Source: Allosphingosinicella sp.
GTDB lineage: Bacteria > Pseudomonadota > Alphaproteobacteria > Sphingomonadales > Sphingomonadaceae
Direction of reading: 5' to 3'
DNA: 34,363 nucleotides
NCBI GenBank assembly: GCA_030447665.1
Contig: JAUJOJ010000010.1
Span: 69,812 to 104,174, forward strand
The position numbers and the translations under genes were made by a program. The notes beneath the pieces were generated by a model. That model saw only the letters and a program-made list of their open reading frames with translations. It searched no databases and was not told the DNA's origin. Positions 14,963 through 23,286 of this stretch are shown in pieces; the stretch's first letter is position 1; each line of letters opens with the position of its first letter.

Positions 14963-15943
14963 TTACGGGATCAGCACGGTCGATCCGGTCGTCGCCCGCG
15001 CCTCGATCGCGCGATGGGCGTCGGCCGCGTCGCTGAGTGGAAAGCGCGCCCCGATCGTCGCCTCGATCGTGCCGCCGGCGATCATCTCGAACAGCCGCGC
15101 CGCCGACGCGCGCATCTCCTCGGCGGTCGGGATATAGTCGAACAGGCTCGGCCGGGTGACGAAGATCGATCCGGCTTTTAGGAGGTCGAGCGCGGTGAAA
15201 GGCGGCACCGGGCCCGAGGCATTGCCGTAGGTGACGAGCAGCCCCCGCCGGGCGACCGAGCCGATCGAGGCCCCCCAGGAGGCCGCGCCGACGCCGTCCA
15301 GCACCACCGGCACGCCCTTGCCGCCGGTCAGCGCCCGCACCTCCCCCGCAAGCGCGTCCATCGGGCAGCTTAAAGCATGGTCGGCCCCCAGCGCTTTCGC
15401 GATCTCGGCCTTTTTGCTCGTCCCGGCATGGGCGATCACGACCGCGCCCAGCGATTTCAGCCACGGCACCAGGATCGACCCAACGCCTCCCGCGGCGGCG
15501 TGCACCAGCACCGTCTCGCCCTTTTCGATATGCGCGCAGCGCTCCACCAGAAATTCCGCGGTGCAGCCCTTCAGCATCGCCGCCGCGGCAGCATCGCTGC
15601 CGATCCCGTCCGGAAGCTTCACCAGCCGGTCGGCGGCGATCGTCCGGTGCGTCGCACGCGCGCCGAGCGGCCCCGAAAAATAGCCGACCCGCTGCCCTTC
15701 CCGAACATCCTGGACCCCGGGCCCGACGGCCTCCACCACCCCCGCCGCCTCGGTTCCGAGGCCCGACGGGAGCGGCACGGCATATAATCCCGAGCGATGA
15801 TAGGTATCGATGAAGTTGAGCCCCACCGCCTCGTGCCGTATCAGCACCTCGCCCTCGCCCGGCGCCGGCACGTCGATCAGCTCCGCCTCGAGGATCTCGG
15901 GGCCGCCGGTCTTGCGGAGGCAATAACGATATGGCTCGCTCAT
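14963..15943 (-). CDS. Zeta-crystallin-type quinone oxidoreductase (MDR family)
   Basis: 326 residues. The start at 15943 is set by GGAGGAG about 8 bases upstream (MSEPYRYCLRKTGGPE). N-terminal catalytic domain with GEGEVLIRHEAVGLNFIDTYHRSGLY, the quinone-reductase type lacking zinc ligands. A Rossmann nucleotide fold follows with VHAAAGGVGS at about 148, so NADPH is the expected cofactor. These enzymes reduce quinones or enones in the cytosol. A membrane-protein gene lies behind on the same strand, 150 bases away. Substrate not predictable. Confidence 0.92.
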   Translation of the reverse strand: MSEPYRYCLRKTGGPEILEAELIDVPAPGEGEVLIRHEAVGLNFIDTYHRSGLYAVPLPSGLGTEAAGVVEAVGPGVQDVREGQRVGYFSGPLGARATHRTIAADRLVKLPDGIGSDAAAAAMLKGCTAEFLVERCAHIEKGETVLVHAAAGGVGSILVPWLKSLGAVVIAHAGTSKKAEIAKALGADHALSCPMDALAGEVRALTGGKGVPVVLDGVGAASWGASIGSVARRGLLVTYGNASGPVPPFTALDLLKAGSIFVTRPSLFDYIPTAEEMRASAARLFEMIAGGTIEATIGARFPLSDAADAHRAIEARATTGSTVLIP

Positions 15944-16093
15944 CTCACTCACTCCTCCGGCCTTCGATGCGGCCGGTTCATGCTCGATGGCAATGGCTGC
16001 GTCGCACGGCGTACATTGAGAAATCGGCAATGCTGCGATGGAAACAGCGGCGGGAGCGGCTTCTCGGACGGCTGATGGAGCGGCTCGCTCCGT

Positions 16094-16552
16094 TTAGGCG
16101 GGCCGCTGCGAAAGGAACGACCAGGATCTCCAGGTCCCGGCCGCATAGGTCATCCCATAGACCAGCACGATCATCGAGCTCCAGACGGTGAATGCGTCCG
16201 CCCGCTTCGGCCCGGCTGCCAGCGCCGGAAACAGGATCATCCCGCGCAGCAGGTAGATCGTGGTGATCGTCACCAGCGCGGTGCGCATCAGCGGCAGGCG
16301 GCGGATCAGCCCCGCCCCGGCAAAGGCGTAAGCCGCCCAGACGAAGAGGATGAGCGCGATCCCGATCGTGATCAGCGTTGGTGTCGGCGAACCCTGCTCG
16401 GCCATCCGCGCCATTCGTTCGCCGGCGCCGAAGAAGCGATACCATTCCGGCCCGCCGGCGATGACGCCAAGGTGCAAAAATGCCGCAAGCGTGCTGAGCA
16501 GCCCTCCGGCCACCAGCCAGCCGTTCCTTCTCTGCATAACAGACCTGCCCAT
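16094..16552 (-). CDS. Small integral membrane protein (152 aa), function unknown
   Basis: The start at 16552 has GGAGG about 5 bases upstream. Four hydrophobic segments are visible: GWLVAGGLLSTLAAFLHLGV, TLITIGIALILFVWAAYAF, ALVTITTIYLLRGMILFP and SSMIVLVYGMTYAAGTW. This pattern is common in four-helix inner-membrane proteins annotated as hypothetical. It is divergent from arsR. No catalytic motif seen. Confidence 0.7.
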   Translation of the reverse strand: MGRSVMQRRNGWLVAGGLLSTLAAFLHLGVIAGGPEWYRFFGAGERMARMAEQGSPTPTLITIGIALILFVWAAYAFAGAGLIRRLPLMRTALVTITTIYLLRGMILFPALAAGPKRADAFTVWSSMIVLVYGMTYAAGTWRSWSFLSQRPA

Positions 16553-16645
16553 TCCGCCTCCACTTAGACCAGGATCGTATCCTGTACGATCGACAATCAG
16601 CTACCGGGGCTTGGCAACGACCAACACTTCCAATATCGTGGAACC

Positions 16646-17104
16646 ATGGAAGGCAAGGTCGCTGTCACGGCTCTCTCCGCGCTGGTCCACGACGGCCGGC
16701 TCCTCGTGTTCCGCATGCTGGTCAAGGCAGGAAGCAACGGCCTCCCGGCCGGCGAGATCGCCAAGCGCCTCGGCGTGCCCGCGAACACGCTCTCGGCCAA
16801 CCTCAACCTGCTCAGCCACGCCGGACTGATCGAGTCGAGGCGGGAGGGCCGGTCCATCATCTACACCGCCGCATACGAACGCATGGCCGCGCTGCTGGGC
16901 TTCCTGATGGAGGAGTGCTGCCAAGGCTCAGCTGCGATCTGCGCGCCTCTGGCCGAGATCGTGAACCGGGCTGCCTGCTGCGCGCCCGCCTCGAAGGCGC
17001 TCGACAATGACGCTCGCCGTCGCGCGGTTCGGCACCGGAGACGATGGGCACGCTGCGTTCCCGAGCATTCTTCCACGGCCCTCACGTGCCGTCGCCTAGC
17101 CTAG
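16646..17104 (+). CDS. arsR: ArsR-family arsenic-responsive repressor
   Basis: The first 105 residues are a standard ArsR/SmtB winged helix: LRALVHDGRLLVFRMLV-like helix, then LPAGEIAKRLGVPANTLSAN recognition region and GLIESRREGRSIIYTA wing. Cysteine pairs in EECCQG, ICAP and AACCAP near the C-terminus are candidate As(III) ligands. The last about 38 residues (from ASKALDNDARR) are basic and unlike the family, and they overlap the start of the next gene. The true end may be earlier, with a small frameshift. ArsR releases the operon promoter when it binds arsenite; the 94-base gap to the divergent membrane gene should hold its operator. Confidence 0.85.
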   Translation: MEGKVAVTALSALVHDGRLLVFRMLVKAGSNGLPAGEIAKRLGVPANTLSANLNLLSHAGLIESRREGRSIIYTAAYERMAALLGFLMEECCQGSAAICAPLAEIVNRAACCAPASKALDNDARRRAVRHRRRWARCVPEHSSTALTCRRLA

Positions 17105-17797
17105 AGCCGCCGCTCCAGCCGTTCGACCTGCCGCGCCGGCTCGTCGCCGAGGCGCTCGGCCTCCCGGCCGGCACGGCGCTGCTGCTCGCAATCGTCACCG
17201 GCTCCGAATCATGGGAGAGCGCCTGGCCGGCGGCAACGTCGCCATTGCGCTCCTCGGCAACACGATCGCGACCGGGGCGGGCCTCGTCGTGCTCATCACG
17301 ATGTTCGGCTCGCTGTCGGGCGCGCACTTCAATCCGGCGGTCACGCTGGTGTTCGCCGTGCGGCTGGAGATCGGGGCCGGTGTCGCGCTCAGCTATATCT
17401 GCGCCCAGATCATCGGCGCGCTCGCCGGTGTCTGGGCGGCGCACCTGATGTTCAACGAGGCGGTGCTCCAGGTCTCCACGAAGCTCCGCGACGGTCCGGC
17501 GCAGGCCTTCTCCGAGGGAGTGGCGACCTTTGGCCTCATCGCAGCGATCCTCGGGACGCTTCGCTTCCGGCCGGAGGCGACGCCTTCATCGTCGGCCTCT
17601 ACATCACGTCGGCCTACTGGTTCACGGCTTCGACTTCGTTCGCCAACCCGGCGGTGACGATCGCGCGGTCGTTCAGCAACAGCTTCGCCGGGATCGCGCC
17701 CTCCTCCGCTCCGGCCTTCATCATTGCCCAGCTCGTGGGCGCGGGCGTCGCGGCGGCGCTGTGCAGCTGGCTGTTCGGGGAGGAGCGCACCGCATGA
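17044..17797 (+). pseudogene. aqpS: AqpS-like aquaglyceroporin gene with two frameshifts
   Basis: Read across frames, the region encodes a MIP channel: RRLVAEALG, then MGERLAGGNVAIALLGNT, first NPA box FNPAVTL, later AYWFTASTSFANPAVTIA with the second NPA box, and a terminal GEERTA ending at TGA 17795–17797. Two breaks interrupt it: near 17205 (TCCGAATC, where an extra G would restore GSGIMGE) and near 17575 (GAGGCGAC, where an extra G would restore the frame). The start at 17044 has GGAG upstream. In Sinorhizobium meliloti the arsR–aqpS–arsC order lets arsenite leave through AqpS. Broken or mis-sequenced. Confidence 0.75.
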
Positions 17798-18201
17798 CCG
17801 ACTTCCCAATCACGATCTATCACAATCCAGCGTGCGGCACGTCGCGGAACGTCGTCGCAATGATCCGAGCGGCGGGTTACGAGCCGATCGTCGTGGAATA
17901 CCTCAATGCCGGGTGGACGCGGCGGCAGCTCGAGGACTTGCTTGCCGTTATGAGTGCCCGCCCGCGCGACATCCTGCGCGAGAAGGGCACGCGGACGGCC
18001 GAGCTCGGGTTGTTGGACCCGAGCGCCACCGATGACCGGATCCTCGAGGCGATGGTCGAGCACCCGATCCTGGTAAACAGGCCGATCGTGGTGACGCCGA
18101 AAGGCGCGAAGCTGTCCCGCCCATCGGAAGCCGTGCTCGACCTGCTCGACCAGAGGCCGGAGAGCTTCACCAAGGAGGACGGCGAGGTCGTGACGCTCTA
18201 G
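17794..18201 (+). CDS. arsC: Arsenate reductase, glutaredoxin-dependent
   Basis: 135 residues. The catalytic motif HNPACGTSRN places the active cysteine at residue 14. ArsC reduces arsenate to arsenite using glutathione and glutaredoxin, in the cytosol. RPDI-like DILREKGT and the HPILVNRPIVVTPKG segment with its conserved arginine are present. The ATG overlaps the aqpS stop (ATGA), so the two are coupled. The stop at 18199 touches the first arm of a large palindromic repeat. Confidence 0.94.
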   Translation: MTDFPITIYHNPACGTSRNVVAMIRAAGYEPIVVEYLNAGWTRRQLEDLLAVMSARPRDILREKGTRTAELGLLDPSATDDRILEAMVEHPILVNRPIVVTPKGAKLSRPSEAVLDLLDQRPESFTKEDGEVVTL

Positions 18202-18342
18202 AGCCAGATCGTTTGAGGTGGAAGCGCTTCGCGCTTCCGCCGAGAGCGTGAAGGGTTCCCATCGAAATGACAGCGGATCCAAAGCGGCTTCCGGGGGAAG
18301 CCGCGCCGCTGTCATTACTTCGATGGGTCCCAATCTGGCTCT
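18200..18342. repeat. Nested palindromic element of about 143 bp
   Basis: Three concentric inverted pairs form one long hairpin. The outer pair is AGAGCCAGAT (18200–18209) with ATCTGGCTCT (18333–18342). The middle pair is 18257–18276 (TCCCATCGAA/ATGACAGCGG) with 18306–18328, with a 3-base bulge. The inner pair is GCGGCTTCC (18284–18292) with GGAAGCCGC (18296–18304). The left side also carries the small hairpin GGAAGCGC-TTC-GCGCTTCC (18220–18238). It fills the gap after arsC and looks like a non-autonomous mobile palindrome. Confidence 0.75.
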
Positions 18343-18354
18343 ATTCAGATGGCT

Positions 18355-18408
18355 CTAGACCAAGATCCACGCTTCAGGTTGATTCAACCGGAAGCGACCT
18401 TGGTCTAG
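18355..18408. repeat. Palindromic repeat, CTAGACCAAG family, copy 1
   Basis: Outer arms CTAGACCAAG (18355–18364) and CTTGGTCTAG (18399–18408) are perfect. The inner arms CGCTTCAGGTTGA and TCAACCGGAAGCG pair with one mismatch. A relative with the same ends lies at 32462–32511. The stop codon of the dienelactone-hydrolase gene falls inside the right arm, so the element may also serve as a terminator between the convergent genes. Confidence 0.75.
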
Positions 18409-19097
18409 CCGAGATGTTCCGCGAAGAACACCTCGGTACGCCGATCGGCGAGCTGCGCCGCTTCCTCGCTGCGCCTCTTGCCTATCTCCGCGGCGAAGCC
18501 GTGATCCTCGCCCGGATAATCGTGCAGGGTCACTCGCGGATGGGCATCGAGCCCGTCATGCATCGCCCGCTGGATCTCGGGACCGACGAAATGATCTGCG
18601 CCCGCGATGTGCAGCATCAGCGGCCGGGCGATCGCGTGCTTCTCGTGCAGCAGCCCGTCGATCCCGACCGGATAATAGCCGACGCTCGCATCCACGTCGG
18701 TCCGGCTTGACGTCATGAAGGCAAGCCGCCCCCCGAGGCAAAAGCCGACGCAGCCGACTTTTCCGCTCGTTCCCAGACGCTTACGCGCCTGGCGGATCGT
18801 CGCCTCGATGTCGCGAACGCTCTGGTCCTGGTTGAACCTGCCCATCAGCCCGAGCGCCTCCTGGAACTGGTCGGGTACGTCCGGGTCGAGCTCGACGCCC
18901 GGCTGGAGGCGCCAGAAGAGGTCGGGCGCCAGCGCCAGATATCCTTTCTCCGCCCAGCCGTCGCACTTGCGGCGGATGCCCGCATTCACCCCGAATATTT
19001 CCTGGATCACGACGATCGCCGCCCGAGGGCTGCCCGCCGGCTCGGCCACATAGACAGGAAAGCTGCCCTCGCCCTCAAGCGTGCCGATCTCGATCAT
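18405..19097 (-). CDS. Dienelactone hydrolase family protein
   Basis: 230 residues. The start at 19097 (MIEIGTLEGEG) has GAGAGGGAA upstream; a longer frame to 19145 is less likely. Alpha/beta-hydrolase fold with VVIQEIFGVNAGIRRKCDGW typical of DLH, nucleophile cysteine in GFCLGGR (about 120), and the acid and histidine expected around HIAGADHFV and GEDHGFA. Classic DLH opens dienelactone in chloroaromatic breakdown, but stand-alone members act on varied esters. No aromatic-degradation genes are nearby. Divergent from the DUF6489 gene. Confidence 0.9.
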   Translation of the reverse strand: MIEIGTLEGEGSFPVYVAEPAGSPRAAIVVIQEIFGVNAGIRRKCDGWAEKGYLALAPDLFWRLQPGVELDPDVPDQFQEALGLMGRFNQDQSVRDIEATIRQARKRLGTSGKVGCVGFCLGGRLAFMTSSRTDVDASVGYYPVGIDGLLHEKHAIARPLMLHIAGADHFVGPEIQRAMHDGLDAHPRVTLHDYPGEDHGFAAEIGKRRSEEAAQLADRRTEVFFAEHLG

Positions 19098-19181
19098 TTC
19101 CCTCTCCCCTTCGCTTGAGCGAGCGCGACTATACACATAGAGCAAGCGTTAACCGCAAGCGCGACAAGAGGTCATCTCGCC

Positions 19182-19421
19182 ATGAAAGTCACCGTCGATT
19201 TCGATTGCACGCCCGAGGAGGCGCGCCGCTTCATGGGGCTTCCGGATCTCACCCCGGTCCACCAGGCCTATGTCGAGCGGATGCAGAAGACGGTCACCGA
19301 AGGTCTCACGCCCGAATATTTCACCGAGCTGATGAAGACCTGGGGCCCAATGGGCGAAGGCGCCATGAACATGTGGCGCCCCATGTTCGACCAGATGAGC
19401 GGCGGCGCCAAGAAGAAGTGA
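19182..19421 (+). CDS. DUF6489-like small protein
   Basis: 79 residues, MKVTVDFDCTPEEARRFMGL at the start and a basic GGAKKK end. Small conserved protein lying just upstream of mnmE, as I recall for other sphingomonads; function unknown. Helix-rich with many methionines (MNMWRPMFDQM) and no signal or membrane segment. Ends 29 bases before mnmE and is likely cotranscribed with it. Confidence 0.75.
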   Translation: MKVTVDFDCTPEEARRFMGLPDLTPVHQAYVERMQKTVTEGLTPEYFTELMKTWGPMGEGAMNMWRPMFDQMSGGAKKK

Positions 19422-19450
19422 AGCGGCCGGGGTCGCGAAAATCGTAAGCC

Positions 19451-20740
19451 ATGCCTGCCGGCACCATCTACGCCCTGTCCTCCGGCAATCCGCCGGCCGC
19501 GATCGCGGTGGTGAGGATCAGCGGTGCGGAGGCGTCCGGGGCTTTGACGTCCTTGGCCGGGCGCCTGCCTAAGCCCCGCCGCGCCAGCCTCGTCGCCTTG
19601 CGCGATCCCTCCACCGGCGACCTGCTCGACAACGCCCTTGCCCTTTTCTTCCCCGGTCCCCGCAGCGCGACCGGGGAGGACGCCGCCGAGCTTCATCTCC
19701 ACGGCGGCCGCTCGGTGGTCAGGGCGGTGCTTGCGGCCCTCGCCGAGATGCCCGGGCTGCGCGAGGCGGAGCCGGGCGAGTTCACCCGCCGCGCCTTCGA
19801 GAACGGGCGCATCGACCTTGCCGAAGCGGAAGGGCTGGCCGACCTCCTCCTGGCGGAGACCGAGTCGCAGCGGCGGGCCGCGCTGGCGCTCGCCGGCGGG
19901 GCGCTGAGCCGCGCGGTAGAGGCTTGGCAGCACGCGCTTCTTTCGCTCGCCGCGCGGCTCGAAGCGGTGCTGGACTTCGCCGACGAAGGCGATGTGGAAG
20001 AGGAGCAGTCCTTCATCGACGGTGCGGCGCTGAAGACGCTGACCGTCGAGATCCAAGCCACTCTCGATCGGCCTGCAAGCGAACGGCTTCGCGACGGTAT
20101 CCGCGTCGTCATCGCGGGGCCGCCGAATTCCGGAAAATCAAGCCTTCTTAACTGGTTGGCGGGACGTCAGGCGGCAATCACCTCGGCGATCGCGGGGACC
20201 ACGCGGGATCTCGTCGAAGCACCGACCGCGATCGGCGGCACTGCTTTCCTCCTCATCGATACGGCCGGCTTGCGCGACAGCGGCGACGAGATCGAATCGA
20301 TCGGAGTGGAGCGCGCGCGCGCGACCCTCGCCGGGGCGGATCTGATCCTGTGGCTTGGCGATCCGAACGAATGCCCCGATCCGCCCCGCGCGATCAACGT
20401 TCGCTCGATGGCCGATCTCAGGAGCGATTCTCCCGGTCCGGATGTGGACATTTCGGTTTCCTCCGAGACGGGCCAAGGCATGGACGAGCTCGTTCATCTC
20501 CTCATTACCCGCAGCCGGGCCTTGCTCCCAATCAACGGGGAGGTCGCGATCAACCTTCGCCACCGCTCAGCCTTGGCCGGCTGCCTCTCCCATCTCCGCG
20601 ACGCCGGGGGCTCCAGCGACCCGGTCCTCGCTTCGGAAAGCCTCCGCCAGGCCCGCATTGCCCTCGACAGCATCACCGGGCGTGCGGGCGTCGAAGACAT
20701 GCTCGATGCGCTGTTCAGCCGCTTCTGCATCGGAAAGTGA
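19451..20740 (+). CDS. mnmE: tRNA uridine-5-carboxymethylaminomethyl GTPase MnmE
   Basis: 429 residues. With MnmG it modifies U34 of certain tRNAs, using GTP and a folate one-carbon donor. N-terminal domain (1–115) begins TIYALSSGNPPAAIAVVRISG. G domain: P-loop GPPNSGKS (about 218), TTRD (about 243), DTAG (about 264). The G4 box, normally NKxD, reads SMAD in INVRSMADLR, so it is atypical. The C-terminal CIGK motif is intact (FCIGK). mnmG follows 60 bases on, across a parS site. Confidence 0.96.
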   Translation: MPAGTIYALSSGNPPAAIAVVRISGAEASGALTSLAGRLPKPRRASLVALRDPSTGDLLDNALALFFPGPRSATGEDAAELHLHGGRSVVRAVLAALAEMPGLREAEPGEFTRRAFENGRIDLAEAEGLADLLLAETESQRRAALALAGGALSRAVEAWQHALLSLAARLEAVLDFADEGDVEEEQSFIDGAALKTLTVEIQATLDRPASERLRDGIRVVIAGPPNSGKSSLLNWLAGRQAAITSAIAGTTRDLVEAPTAIGGTAFLLIDTAGLRDSGDEIESIGVERARATLAGADLILWLGDPNECPDPPRAINVRSMADLRSDSPGPDVDISVSSETGQGMDELVHLLITRSRALLPINGEVAINLRHRSALAGCLSHLRDAGGSSDPVLASESLRQARIALDSITGRAGVEDMLDALFSRFCIGK

Positions 20741-20741
20741 G

Positions 20742-20757
20742 TGTTCCACGTGGAACA
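20742..20757. promoter_or_regulatory. parS centromere site 1
   Basis: TGTTCCACGTGGAACA is a perfect 16-bp palindrome matching the chromosomal ParB site TGTTNCACGTGNAACA. It lies one base after the mnmE stop. ParB loads here to form the partition complex near the origin. Confidence 0.93.
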
Positions 20758-20800
20758 GCGGTCATGACAAATCCTGAGTGCTAGGCTAAAGCGCGCACCC

Positions 20801-22654
20801 ATGCCCTATTACGACGTCATCGTGGTCGGCGGCGGCCACGCCGGATGCGAGGCCGCGGCCGCGGCTGCTCGCATGGGCGCGGCGGTCGCGCTGGTGACCT
20901 TCTCCCGCGACACGGTCGGTGCGATGTCGTGCAACCCGGCCATCGGCGGCCTGGGCAAGGGTCACCTTGTCCGGGAGGTCGACGCGTTCGACGGCATCAT
21001 CGCCCGAGCAGCCGACGCGGCCGCCATTCATTACAGGATGCTCAATGCGAGCAAAGGCGCGGCGGTGCGCGGTCCTCGCGTCCAGGCGGACCGGCGTCGG
21101 TTCCGGAACGCGGTCCACTTCTTTCTAAGCGAGCAGCCGAACCTGACCATCATCGAAGGCGAAGCAAGCGCGTTGCGGCTTGACGGTCGCCGAGTGACGG
21201 GTCTCGATCTCGCCGATGGCCGGGCGGTCACGGCACCGTCGGTGGTGCTCGCCACGGGCACCTTCCTCAACGGCCGGCTTCATTTCGGAATGAGCAATCA
21301 TGCGGGCGGCCGTGTCGGGGAGAACGCCGCGGTTTCGCTCTCGCAGCAAATGCGGGCGCTCGATTTTCCTTTGTCCAGACTCAAGACGGGCACCCCTCCC
21401 CGCCTCGACGGCCGCACGATCGACTGGGCGATGCTCGATCGGCAGCCGTCCGATGCCGGCGATTGGACCATGTCGTCGATGAGCGACGGCCGGATGGCAC
21501 CTCAGCTTTTCTGTGCGATCACCCGCACCAACGGCCGGACCCACGACATCATCCGCGCGTCGCTCGGCCGCTCGCCGCTCTTCACCGGTGAGATCAGCGG
21601 CGTCGGCCCGCGCTATTGCCCGTCGATCGAGGACAAGGTTCACCGCTTCGGCGATCGCGACGGGCACCAGATTTTCCTTGAGCCGGAAGGGCTCGACGAT
21701 CATCTCATCTATCCGAACGGCATCTCGACCTCGCTTCCTGCCGATGTTCAGCTGGAGATGGTGCGATCGATGACCGGACTCGAGCGGGTGGAGATCGTGC
21801 AGCCTGGCTATGCCGTCGAATATGATTATGTCGATCCGCGGATCCTGGAGCCGACCTTGTCCGTCCGCTCCGAGTTCGTCGAAGGTCTTTATTTGGCCGG
21901 GCAGATCAACGGCACTACCGGCTACGAGGAAGCAGCCGCTCAAGGTCTGGTGGCGGGCCTCAACGCAGCGGCAGCAGCAGGGGGGAAGCCGCCGGTCCTG
22001 TTCGACCGCAGCGACTCCTATATCGGCGTGATGGTGGACGATCTCATTCTCCAGGGTGTGACCGAACCCTATCGCATGCTCACCGCGCGAGCGGAGTATC
22101 GCCTCCGCCTCCGCGCCGATAATGCCGACGCGCGGCTGACGCCGCAAGCGATCGTAGCCGGCTGCGTGACGGCAGAGCGCCGCCAGCGGTTCGAGGAGGC
22201 GCGTCGCGAGCGGCGGCAGATCGAGGAGCTGCTTTCCGCGACTTCAAGCGGCGCCGAGCTCAATGGCGTCGGCGTCTCCGTCCGTGACGATGGGGTGAAG
22301 CGGGCGCTTGCGGAATGGCTGCGCTTCCCGGAGCTCGACGCGGCAGCGCTCACGCGTCTCGTGCCCGCCTTTTCCGCCTTCGCAGCACCGCGCCTCGAGG
22401 AGGCAGTCCAGGATCATCGCTACGCCCCCTATGTTGCACGCCAGCTGGGAGAAGTGGCGCGGCTCAGGAATGACGAGGCGGTCCGCCTGCCGGGCGATCT
22501 TGATTACTCCACGATCGCAGGTCTCTCTAATGAGATGGTCGAGCGGCTCAGCCTTTCACGCCCCGCCAGCCTGGGTGCGGCGTCGCGTATCCGCGGGATC
22601 ACTCCAGCCGCCCTCGCGGCAATCCTGGTTCACGCGCGCCGCCGGGCGGCCTGA
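20801..22654 (+). CDS. mnmG: tRNA uridine-5-carboxymethylaminomethyl enzyme MnmG (GidA)
   Basis: 617 residues, usual length. FAD-binding start [19 protein letters not shown]. Conserved segments [20 protein letters not shown] (about 44) with the catalytic-loop cysteine, [15 protein letters not shown] (about 198) and [13 protein letters not shown] (about 337). It works as a complex with MnmE on tRNA U34. Its stop overlaps the rsmG start by one base (TGATG), so the two are coupled. Confidence 0.97.
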   Translation: MPYYDVIVVGGGHAGCEAAAAAARMGAAVALVTFSRDTVGAMSCNPAIGGLGKGHLVREVDAFDGIIARAADAAAIHYRMLNASKGAAVRGPRVQADRRRFRNAVHFFLSEQPNLTIIEGEASALRLDGRRVTGLDLADGRAVTAPSVVLATGTFLNGRLHFGMSNHAGGRVGENAAVSLSQQMRALDFPLSRLKTGTPPRLDGRTIDWAMLDRQPSDAGDWTMSSMSDGRMAPQLFCAITRTNGRTHDIIRASLGRSPLFTGEISGVGPRYCPSIEDKVHRFGDRDGHQIFLEPEGLDDHLIYPNGISTSLPADVQLEMVRSMTGLERVEIVQPGYAVEYDYVDPRILEPTLSVRSEFVEGLYLAGQINGTTGYEEAAAQGLVAGLNAAAAAGGKPPVLFDRSDSYIGVMVDDLILQGVTEPYRMLTARAEYRLRLRADNADARLTPQAIVAGCVTAERRQRFEEARRERRQIEELLSATSSGAELNGVGVSVRDDGVKRALAEWLRFPELDAAALTRLVPAFSAFAAPRLEEAVQDHRYAPYVARQLGEVARLRNDEAVRLPGDLDYSTIAGLSNEMVERLSLSRPASLGAASRIRGITPAALAAILVHARRRAA

Positions 22655-23286
22655 TGACGGAAGAAGAGGCGCGGGCCGCGCTCGATGTTCCACGTGAAAC
22701 ACTAGATCGTCTGGACCGATTCGTCTCGCTTCTTCGGGAGGAGAATGAACGCCAAAATCTTGTGTCCCGTGCTTCTCTTGATCAGCTGTGGGTTCGTCAC
22801 ATCCTCGACTCCGCCCAGCTGGTCCGCTTCTCGCGGGCCGAGAGGGGGGCCTGGCTCGACCTTGGCAGCGGCCCCGGCTTCCCCGGTCTCATCGTCGCCC
22901 TGCTTCGCGCCAGTCCGGTCACCCTCGTTGAATCCCGCAAGCTGCGCGCTGATTTCCTCCATCGCGCCGCTGCCCTCCTCGGCGTCGAGCAACGAACGAC
23001 CATTCGCTGCGCCCGGATCGAGGCGGTTCCGAGCCAGACATTCGACGTGATCAGCGCCCGTGCCTTCGCCCCGCTCGGCAAATTGCTCGCGATTGCGGAG
23101 CGGTTCGCCGCACCGGAGACCCTTTGGGTCCTGCCGAAGGGCAGAAATGCAAAGTCGGAACTGGAAGCCGCCGAATCCCTGTGGCAGGGTGACTTCCGTC
23201 TCGAACCGAGCCTGACCGATGCGGAGGCGCAGATCATCGTCGCCCGGCAGGTTCGAAGAAGAAAGAGGGGAAGGCAGGGCCGATGA
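22654..23286 (+). CDS. rsmG: 16S rRNA (guanine-N7) methyltransferase
   Basis: 210 residues. RsmG methylates G527 of 16S rRNA. SAM-binding motif LDLGSGPGFPGLIVALL (about 69) and the following LVESRKLRADFL are typical. The ATG overlaps the end of mnmG and its stop overlaps the parA start (ATGA-type), placing it in one operon with mnmG and parA. Codons 11–16 (DVPRET) are formed by a parS site. Confidence 0.95.
   Translation: MTEEEARAALDVPRETLDRLDRFVSLLREENERQNLVSRASLDQLWVRHILDSAQLVRFSRAERGAWLDLGSGPGFPGLIVALLRASPVTLVESRKLRADFLHRAAALLGVEQRTTIRCARIEAVPSQTFDVISARAFAPLGKLLAIAERFAAPETLWVLPKGRNAKSELEAAESLWQGDFRLEPSLTDAEAQIIVARQVRRRKRGRQGR
22686..22701. promoter_or_regulatory. parS centromere site 2, inside rsmG
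   Basis: TGTTCCACGTGAAACA matches the parS consensus at every defined position. It is embedded in the 5' coding part of rsmG, so it must satisfy both the protein and ParB. About 1.9 kb from site 1. Confidence 0.92.
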
